Part shown: positions 24,184 through 31,797 of the stretch, one piece after another | How the letters are laid out: the number at the start of each line of letters is the position of its first letter | Position numbering within the stretch: the stretch's first letter is position 1 | NCBI GenBank assembly: GCA_020536535.1 | Contig: JAHLWZ010000184.1 | Location: forward strand, 1 to 31,797 | Direction: 5' to 3' | DNA length: 31,797 nucleotides | DNA from: Pelomyxa schiedti | Lineage: Eukaryota; Evosea; Pelobiontida; Pelomyxidae | Program-made: the position numbers and the translations under genes | The notes under the pieces: model-generated | Told to the model about the DNA's origin: nothing | Database searches by the model: none | Seen by the model: the letters and a program-made list of their open reading frames with translations, nothing else

Positions 24184-25828
24184 TTACTTGAAGTTCTTTG
24201 CTTGGTTGAACTTGCGGCCGCCAAAGTTGCCGTCCCAGGCAAGCATGTCACAGAGGAGCTCCTTCTGTGCAGCGTCGGCAAGGTCGACCTTCTTCCAGTC
24301 ATAGAGGGCATAGTCCTCGCACTCGGTCATCTCGGCCGGAACTTCGGAGCCGCGGAACAGCCAGCAGCCCTCAATCTCGAACGGCTTGGCATCGTTGAAG
24401 ATGCAAAGGCTGCCAAAGCCGTACTTGCGGAGCTTGTCCAGCCTCTGGATCCATCCTCCTACTTGATTGCAGACAATGAACAGCTGGTCGGTTTCGATTT
24501 CGAACTGTGCCGGAGTTAGAATTGGGGATGGGGTGTGAATGTAGGTACCTTGTACTTGCAGAAGTAGAGGCAGTAACCCTCGTCGAGGTGCTCCCAGAGC
24601 CATGGGATAGCGACGGTGCGGGTGTCCTCGTTGGAGTAGACTCGCTTCCATGTGTCCATGTCGAGCTTGCTTGCTGGGAGGAGGTCAAGTGGGTTCTTAG
24701 CCTTAGGCTCCTCCTCAAGTCCGAGCTCATCGCCGTCGTCATCGTCGTCATCGTCGGCCTTCTTCTTGGGCTTCTTGGCTGGCTTCTCAGCAGCTGCAGG
24801 CTTCTCAGCTGCAGCGGGTTTCTCAGCAGCGGGCTTCTCGGGCTTGGCAGCAGCGGTTGGCTTCTCAACTGGAGCAGGTGCATCAGGAGCAACTTGCATC
24901 TTCTCACAAAGTGTGATTTCACCAAGAACTTCGAGGAAGTGGGGCTGGTTGATGCAGGTCATGAACCACCTGTTGGTGTGGATGAACTCGCGGCGGAATC
25001 CTCTGTCAAGAACCTACAAACGGAATGTTAGCCAAAAGAAAAAAACCCCAAGGAAGTGTACACACCAGCTTGTAGAGGTTGATGAGTGAGCAAACCAAAA
25101 CGATGTCGGCGAGTGTGACCCTCTCGCCAACCATGAAGGTCCTTGTCATGAGGTGTGAGTTGAGGATCTTGAGAGCAACGCGGATATCTCCCTTGGCCTT
25201 GCTTGTGGCCTACAAGGTAAATTGTTACAATTTACGTTGGGAAGGAAAAAAGGAGATACAGTCATATTGTTGGGGATGATTCCCATGATTGGAAGAACCC
25301 AGGCCATTGCTGGAAGATCGATTTCAGAGGAAGCGAACTCGATCCACTGATCAATCAATGATCCCTCATATCCACTAGAGCCATAGAGTGTGTCACTGCA
25401 CCTTGCAACTAAACAATGAAAGTAAGAACCAGTACCCAACAATTTAAAAAAAAAAAAGGAAATAAAAAACCTAAAAAGTAAAAAAAAAAAAAGAAAAGGA
25501 AAAGTAAAGAGGGAGAAGGAACGCACTGTATCGGCAAATGGCATTTGCTTCGAAAATTGGGCCCTCGGGTGTCTCGAGCACTGGGGGCTTGCCAGTTGGG
25601 TTCTTGGCCAAGAATGCGGGGGTCCTGCAATCCGCCTCGGAAAACTCGCCAACAGCAACCTCGACTCCTGCGTACTTGGCCGCGATGAGCGCCTTTTGTC
25701 CGCGAAGATCGTCAGCCGTGCAAATCAAGTTCTACAACGATAATGTTACACCAAGATCCGAGAAGAAAAAGACTGGCAGAGGGGGAAAAAAACGCAAGGG
25801 AACGACGCTCCGCACGCACCATCGACAT
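24184..25828 (-). CDS. Translation elongation factor 1B gamma subunit (eEF1B-gamma)
   Basis: Predicted 430 residues, normal for the family. Exons (minus order): 25828-25820, 25731-25527, 25408-25260, 25209-25066, 25013-24549, 24504-24184. Exon 1 is only nine bases (Met-Ser-Met). The N-terminal half is a glutathione-transferase-like fold (NPTGKPPVLETPEGPIFEAN; SLIDQWIEFASSEIDLPAMAW). A Lys/Ala/Pro-rich linker with repeated AEKPAA units and an Asp run follows, then the conserved EF1G domain (NPLDLLPASKLDMDTWKRVY, AIPWLWEHLDEGY, CNQVGGWIQRLDKLRKYGFG, LAWDGNFGGRKF). It anchors the eEF1B exchange complex that recharges eEF1A with GTP during protein synthesis. Codon use is strongly biased to C-ending codons, as expected for a highly expressed gene. 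It is convergent with spastin. Confidence 0.97.
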
Positions 25829-26128
25829 GTCTATCACTAAACTGGTTTTGAGTAGAATGAATTAAATTTAATTCTTTTCGGCATTTTTTTGTGCCTTTCT
25901 TATCTGACGTCGGATCCCATCACAGTTGTTTTGGTTCCTGATGGGTTCTGAACTCAGAGATTGCGCCGAGGGCCTTGTAATAAGTGACCTATTTACCGTT
26001 GTACTGGCACTCTCAGCCTCATTCTGGAAAACCTCAAACCTCATGCTGGTCGTTTCGGCAAAACAAATTTACAGACAACGGTTTTAGAGACACAGCAACA
26101 CCCATTACGCGTTCTGTGAGTACGTGGA
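25829..26128. promoter_or_regulatory. Divergent promoter region
   Basis: 300 bp between the start of eEF1B-gamma (minus) and the lectin-domain gene (plus); both promoters should lie here. There is an AT-rich stretch at 25855-25905. No defined element is recognised. Confidence 0.45.
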
Positions 26129-27949
26129 ATGGCAAGCGCATTGTCGGACGCCATACAGTTGTGTGATGGAGTTGCCGAGCTAGGCGGGTTGGTTGTTGGG
26201 TTCGTGCAGGGGTGGCTGGGCACGTCCGGCAGAGGCTCAATCCCCGGCGTATGTGTCATCGCATCGCCACTGTGTAAACTTCGGCGTTTCTATGTTTCTA
26301 TTGCTCTATTTCGATGGATTTGCAGTGGTTGTTTGTGCGTTTTCACCGGCTTTGTTAACGGCCACCACCCCGTGTGATTATGGGTGATAATAAGTGAATT
26401 TGGCACATTTGGGACTTCTTTTCTAATTTTGGAATGTTTATTGTCACACACATTGTTTAATAGAGTAACATTAAATCAAGGAAGCAAGGACATTGGCAGC
26501 TGTGGTTGAAACAATAATAGCAACTATAAAGACTCTGAAAAACACCCCTGCCAATGATACATGCCTGGCTGTTGTTAAAAATATTGAGGCGGAACTCACG
26601 AATGCCAAGGCTATCCTCGAAAAGTGGAAATTAAAGGAGAAGAAAGTTGGCCTTTTCAATGTTGAAATGTAAATCGCACTGACATTAAATTCAGTTCATG
26701 TTCAACCCCAAAACGCATATAGCCGCCACTGTTGCAAGCACAGAACGACTTAAGAGTTTATTTGATCTCTTGGAGAAGGCAAGATCACTCACAGAGGGAA
26801 AGAATGTCAATCCTGCTACTCTAATTACGGATCCGGTACCCTATTTCATTGTTGGCTTTTGTAGGTTGCACTAATTCTAATCCAAGGTTGCCCGAAAATT
26901 CTGGTGCACCAGTTTCGGCGATGTGTAAGTTCATCTACATATTTACTTTTCTGACTATACTTTTAATAGAGTTTCAGCCTCCTATCTTATGTTCGTGGTT
27001 GCTTTTAAGAACGCATATGGATTACCTGCTCCAGCAGTTGAAAAGCTAAAGCAGGGTTATCACTTTGTTGTTTTCTTGCGTGAATACTCACGTTCTTTTT
27101 CTTTTCCAGGTGGCCCACCGGTTCTCGATGTTTATCGGTTTAATGAAGTCACCAAGGCTGGAATTAAAAATCTTATTGCCATTTGCGATTATACAAACCC
27201 TTTCGCCGAACAATTGCAACCAGGGGCCACTCCCTCAAAACCCCTTGTCCATAACGACGTATGCACAGCCTAAATTTTCCTTTCCAGCTGAAATAAACTC
27301 TAGATGATTGGAAGGCGAGTTAACTGGGCTGGTGCACCCCCACTGGCAGTCTCTGAGGCAGCCAGATCCTTTGTGATATGGTCTGATCTCGGGGGAGTCC
27401 TCCAACCAAAAGGTCCAGCTTGGCTGAAATTCATATAGGACGTAGTAACCTTCACCACAGATTGCTCAAATCAGCCGGGTTGCCCAGTTATTGTCGCACC
27501 CTATGCCGAAGGTGTAAATGCCCAACATTGGAAGTTTGATAAATTCGGGTGCGTGTACAACATGCACAGCGGACTTGTGCTTGATGTTGACCTCCAGGCT
27601 CGAGATGGTGTGATGCACGTAATACAGTGGCCAAGACATGCCGGAGCAAACCAGCAATGGAAGTTATATCCCGTATGTACAAACTTCCAGAATTCTCCGG
27701 AGATTAACATTCACACAGGATGGATCCTTCCGAGCTAAGCTTTACCGGGACCAGCAGTGCATGGATGTTGACACAACTAGCAAGGAAGTAATTATGTACT
27801 ATTGGAGGGGCAACAGGCCCAACCAAATGTTCCGCGTCAGCAATGATGTCCAAATTGGTGATTCGCCCCTCAAAGGCTCACCAATTAACACCACGGCACC
27901 AACTGACTTGGTCATTTCTCCCACTGCCTCTTTTCCTGGCCGCTCTTAA
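26129..27949 (+). CDS. Helical-bundle protein with C-terminal ricin-type beta-trefoil lectin domain
   Basis: Predicted 421 residues. Exons: 26129-26248, 26481-26660, 26695-26835, 26887-26924, 26970-27055, 27110-27258, 27304-27412, 27461-27672, 27719-27949; all in phase. Residues 1-160 are amphipathic helices (ALSDAIQLCDGVAELGGLVV; AVVETIIATIKTLKNT; AELTNAKAILEKW) like the four-helix bundles of HeLo/MLKL-type proteins. A region with KFWCTSFGD and PPVLDVYRFNEVTKAG resembles the brace and EF-hand-like segments that follow such bundles. From about residue 240 comes a ricin-B-like trefoil with QxW-type repeats (AQHWKF, NQQWKLY, NQMFRV). No signal peptide is seen. The trefoil should bind a carbohydrate or protein ligand; the bundle could mediate membrane association or oligomerisation. 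The trefoil call is firm, the N-terminal call is inference from pattern only. Confidence 0.8.
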
Positions 27950-28042
27950 TATCAAAACACCTGACATCATGGGAAAAAAAATAAGGTTATTGTGTTTGGA
28001 AGTAAAAGGGATTCTTTATGTTCTTATGTGGTTTAAAACCCA
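27950..28042. other. Short convergent spacer
   Basis: Only 93 bp separate the stop codons of the lectin-domain gene and the VIT/vWA gene, which converge. Their 3' untranslated regions probably overlap. Confidence 0.5.
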
Positions 28043-31000
28043 TTATTCGACGGTAATAAGGAACAAAGTAGCTGTACACCCTGGTGGAATAAATGCAAAT
28101 GAGGTTCTTTCTTGTTCAGCCTGTGTGGAATAGTTAGTGATACACCGGCACCCCACAACCACTATTTTGTTGTTATTGTTATATGTCCCTGTTGCCCTTG
28201 TTTGAGCAACCCTGACCCTCGCTTGTACTGTATATTCCCCAGTATGAACTTCCCGCAATGTATATTCAAATGGGCCAAGTCCTGCCGGAGTTCCGGACGA
28301 AATTCTGCCTCCGGATGAGGTGTGGTTGTTCCAGATACTGCATTTCTCACCACCAGGTTCAGTAATGTGCAGCTCCACGTCCGCGGACTCGGAATTGGTC
28401 CACAGACAAATGCGGAGGTCAAGAGGAACTGCGGCCGGGGTTGGAATGAGGCCAGGCGGGATGATTTGCGCAAAGCGATACCTGCAGAGTTCCAGCCGGG
28501 CCGTGAGTTGGATTCCGAAGTCCTGGGCTCTGCATACCGCGTCACCAGTGGCTATATGGTAGAGCTCCTCCAGCATTTTAACGGCCCTCTTGTTGGTGTT
28601 GAAGTTGGAGCTCTCTGCATGGAGAAGAGATACTACGGCGTGGAGTAGTGCTTGAACTTGTTCTGGTCGTAGGTAATGTACGGCAGACCACAGTTTGGCA
28701 GTGTGTTCCCACATTCCCAGTGCTTCGCATACTGTGGCCAGCATCTGGACTGGAACGGGATCGCCTGGTGAGTCCTCAACTAGTTTACTAAGGGCAGTGA
28801 ATATGCGGTCGTACTCTGATTCAGGAAGTAGGATACTGCCATCTCTGAGTTCAGAAAACTGGTTAAGGAGAGTTGATAAGTGGAATTCTCCTGCAAAGTC
28901 ATTCATGCACTGCATTGGTGATCCTGACCAGAGCTTAAGCATGTAGGAGCGAATGGGAATTTCTGACTGCATAGCGAAGTTAGTACCATTTAAATTTTTG
29001 CACCTCTTTCTGTCTACTTGGGTCTGAGGTATACTGCACGACGGATGGTAGGTTGGATGTGACGGAGTGTAAGATCGAGAAGGGAGGATGGTTTGCAAAG
29101 AAGAGCGGACGACAGTGCCCATTTGGGCAAGGGTAGTTGGAATTAGTTCCGGTTCCCCAAAGCGGGAGTCATTGGTAGATATTTCTGAAGGGAGTTCGGG
29201 TTCGGGTGACAGCCAGGTTCGATCACGCAAGGTTCCATTACATTCAGCCAGCTCCCGCAATTGGCACTTTTTCCACTCATTGGTAGATTCGTCCATTGGG
29301 GTTAATAAAGGCTTAACAAGATCGGATGCCCTAGCCAGCTGCTCCTGACTATCTCCCGTCACTAGAACGTGTAGAGGCTCATCACTTGAGCTTTTAGGTG
29401 CAGAGTCCCTCGCCCTGGATCCCTCTTTGATGGAACCCTTGCCTCGTATGCTAATTTTTGCACCACTTTCAGACTCGATACGCTTTTGTGTCTTTCCACG
29501 TGGTCCAATGAGTAGACCAATGAAATTGTAATCAGGAAATTGCGCGTCCGGAATAGGTATTTTCAGTGCCAGTTTCTCAGGTTCTGGAGGGGAAAGGGCC
29601 TATTTGAACGTAAGTTAGAAGGAATAGTATTTGGCTTACATACCAGTCTTTTATCAAGAGGGATAGTATAACCTTTCCTATTTTTCCAATTTGAAATGCA
29701 TGGTGGTATCTTCCACTTCTCTAGATCATTGGATTCCACCTTCAGCTTCTTCCTTGATTTATCTTGCGGTTCAGTTACACACTCTTGGTACCCGGTGGTT
29801 ACCACTTGGGCTTCTGCTGAACCCAATCCAGTTTCCATAAAATGGGCGAACTGAGAAGGAATGGATCTCTCCTCCACAGTACCACTTGCCCACATACAGA
29901 AATTTCTCCAAAGAACTTCAGCAGCTCTTAAGGATCGCTGGGCTATTCGGTACTGCGAAATTTCTCGTTCTTTCTTACGTATCGAATTTTCTCTCATGTA
30001 TTCGGCATGCATTGTGACCTGGCTTGGATGAGGGGTCACCTGGTGGGAAAGATACTGTTCAAGTGTGAATAAGACAATGAAGGAGCATTCGGGTCCGCAT
30101 ATGCAATACTGTTGGCAAAATTCGACAATAGAAGACGTTTCTGCGTTTAGATCACGCATGTGTTCGAGCCTTAGTAACGCCCACTGTCGGGAGATTATGG
30201 AGCCGATTTTTTTCTCTCTTGAAAATTCATGTTGCAAGGGCAAAGAGAACGAATTGGTTTGAATATCCTCCCCACCCTGTACAAATTTAACCTCAATGCT
30301 TGAGTCAGAGTGAGGAAATTGTTCCACTCTTCCGCACACCAAGAATGGCTCCAATTCGGAAATTGTACTAGTGTTGCTCAGGTCTGCTGTGCAACCTTTC
30401 TGTCGTACATCAGCAGTAATCCTACTACCTTGTACTATCTCTGCAGCTTTGAGTGGCTGACAGACTGCCAAGTTGATGTATATACCCCCACTGATGCGAG
30501 AAATGGCTCTAAGAGTTGATTCATTGTGCTGTGAGGCAGTAATAGTATCACATATAGTGAAGACAGGTAAGCATCCAAAGTCAAAAGCACTCGAGTCACC
30601 AGTAGAGAGAGTATCCACACCGTCAGAAAACATAACCCAGATGTGGTAGTGGTCAGAATTGCTTCGGCACCATTTGGCAAGTAATGACAAGTCAGTGGCT
30701 CCGGAATAGTAAATCGTTTCAATTGACTCCATAAGAGTCTGTACTGGGTCTGACCTTTGCCATGAAGACCGCTTATGAATACTGCAAGAATCAAAAGTAA
30801 TAATATCAGCTGCCACAGGTCCTGCCTGCAAAATTGAAATAAGACATTCCAATTCCGATCTGTGAGAGATATGGTCTCTACTTGAAGAGCAGTCCCATAG
30901 AATCCCTATCTTTTTGGATGTAGTTCTTGATTCCGGTATTGCTTGTGGAGGACTGGTGCAGACACATAGAAAGAATGTCTCATTAAGCGTATATTCCACA

Positions 31001-31797
31001 TCCATAATAAACTTGGGAAGATTCGGTATTGTGAAGTCTAGCATACTCTCTGGAGTAGAGGACCCACTGGAGTCATATGAGAACTCCAGGAAATCTCCAG
31101 AATCAGCAACGCTGAAATGAGACAATACTTCTCTGAGTGGAGCACGTAGAGGATGATCGACTTTGACGTCGAAATGAAAAAATCTCAGCAGCTTCGAAAA
31201 AGGACTCAAGTCGAAAGGGAAAGTAAAAGAGGCACAGGCATCACGGACAGTAAGCATGTGAATTATCTCCACAGTAACCTTTTATACCAATATCAATGAG
31301 AGGAATAAACTCCTCATATCTAAAGTTAAAATTTCCTAAACAGAATTAGTACACCCAGTCAGCCAGTCACTTACAACTTATGAATTCCAAAAATGACTCG
31401 CATGTACCAACAATATTAAAACATAGCATCTACTAGTTCGATCTTTACTTTATTTCGTATCAAATAAAAACCCACCGGGAATGAACCTTTGTTATCTCGC
31501 CAGGCGCGATCGGGTACACCCTGCCCCGGAACAAGTTGGCCCCCGAGCCCGCGCACGCCCCGGCCAAGTTGGCGCCGGGGCCGCGGCCCAGGTCGGCGCC
31601 GCGCTGCTCGTGCGCCCACGCCACCCGCCCGGCGTCCGAGGCCACCACCGCGCCCTCGTGCACCCCGCCGCGCGCCGACTCCACGCGGTACCCGCACGCC
31701 GTGGCGCCGCCGGGGAGCCCCACCGTCATGACACCCCCCACGCACCGCGGCAGAGACACAACCGCTGGGCTCGGAGGGGGAGATGGAGAGGGAGAGG
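28043..31797 (-). CDS. VIT-vWA-DUF2135 protein with embedded SF1-type KH-QUA2 segment; 5' end outside window
   Basis: Partial gene, over 1,160 residues in the window; exons (minus order) from beyond 31797 to 31487, 31278-29644 and 29599-28043, in phase. Exon 1 plus the start of exon 2 form a VIT domain (ANLFRGRVYPIAPGEITK then VTVEIIHMLTVRDACASFTF). A vWA fold follows with MIDAS residues (WDCSSSRD, SGATDL, MFSDGVDT). The same exon then runs without a break into the SF1/BBP signature ISNWKNRKGYTIPLDKRL, and exon 3 gives its KH domain (PDYNFIGLLIGPRGKTQKRI, GAKISIRGKGSIKEG) and QUA2 helix (LLTPMDESTNEWKK, LRELAECNGTLRD). After a Ser/Pro linker and a helical region comes DUF2135 (LHITEPGGEKCSIWNN, GRISSGTPAGLGPFEYTLRE). 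SF1's zinc knuckle and most of its helix hairpin are missing. Cellular role unknown; the KH part predicts single-stranded RNA binding. Confidence 0.87.
29230..29733 (-). other. SF1/BBP-derived module inside the VIT/vWA protein
   Basis: Sub-feature of the gene above. In SF1 the segment around GYTIPLDKRL precedes the KH-QUA2 unit, which reads the branchpoint sequence in introns; both blocks occur here in the normal order. They are separated by a 44-bp intron (29600-29643) and a very short spacer (SPPEPEKLALKIPIPD), where SF1 normally has a U2AF-binding helix hairpin. The GPRG loop that contacts RNA is intact. Confidence 0.85.
31279..31486 (-). other. 208-bp intron within the VIT domain
   Basis: Begins GTTCAT after codon AAG (ITK) and ends TAAAAG before GTT ACT (VT), both phase 0. 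It is AT-rich and sharply separates the very GC-rich exon 1 from the ordinary-composition exon 2. It contains stop codons in all frames, so an intron is required. Confidence 0.75.

Noticed and set aside
24371-25031. Ser/Arg-rich and Leu/Ser-rich open frames on both strands
   Set aside because: They are shadows of the repetitive Ala/Glu/Lys/Pro linker of eEF1B-gamma in other frames.

Overview
This window is nuclear DNA from a single-celled eukaryote. Almost every gene is split by many short introns, mostly about 37-110 bp, with GT-AG borders that keep codon phase when exons are joined. The protein set (class III cyclase with an extracellular sensor domain, Rab, spastin, eEF1B-gamma, UEV, a PARP4-like protein, VIT/vWA proteins, ankyrin-type repeats and a ricin-type lectin) is typical of free-living protists. 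An amoebozoan is my best guess, but that is inference. The 100-N run at 12109-12208 shows this is a scaffold. All gene models below were joined by hand from splice signals, phase and family similarity; no transcript or database search was available.

Layout, left to right. 1-2080 has no gene I can support. 2083-2520 (-) is a broken F-box-like fragment. 2630-5832 (-) is a 17-exon adenylyl cyclase. It is divergent from a 291-residue orphan gene at 6798-8143 (+); between them lie two copies of a 481-bp direct repeat, bridged by an inverted 45-bp piece of the repeat itself. 8280-9105 (+) is a UEV (Mms2/Ube2V type). 9288-11585 (-) is a 15-exon membrane-anchored M28 aminopeptidase. Next come a scaffold gap flanked by an exact 121-bp duplication and a large PARP4-like gene (WGR-like, PARP, VIT, vWA) ending at 17063 (+). 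17192-18708 (+) is a Rab5-like GTPase with a long N-terminal extension but no P-loop; a P-loop coding stretch sits just beyond its stop codon. 19117-21351 (+) is an ankyrin-like repeat protein. 21588-24082 (+) is spastin. 24184-25828 (-) is eEF1B-gamma. 26129-27949 (+) is a helical-bundle plus beta-trefoil lectin protein. 28043 to the right edge (-) is a VIT-vWA-DUF2135 protein carrying an embedded KH-QUA2 segment of the branchpoint-binding protein SF1.

The genes do not form one pathway. Themes that recur are membrane trafficking and cytoskeleton (Rab, spastin), signalling (cyclase), ubiquitin and ADP-ribose chemistry (UEV, PARP4-like) and two VIT/vWA proteins. The strongest candidates for something undescribed are the VIT-vWA-SF1-DUF2135 fusion and the Rab whose P-loop is missing or displaced. 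Because the assembly shows clear artefact-type structures (gap duplication, inverted bridge), both need checking against reads.
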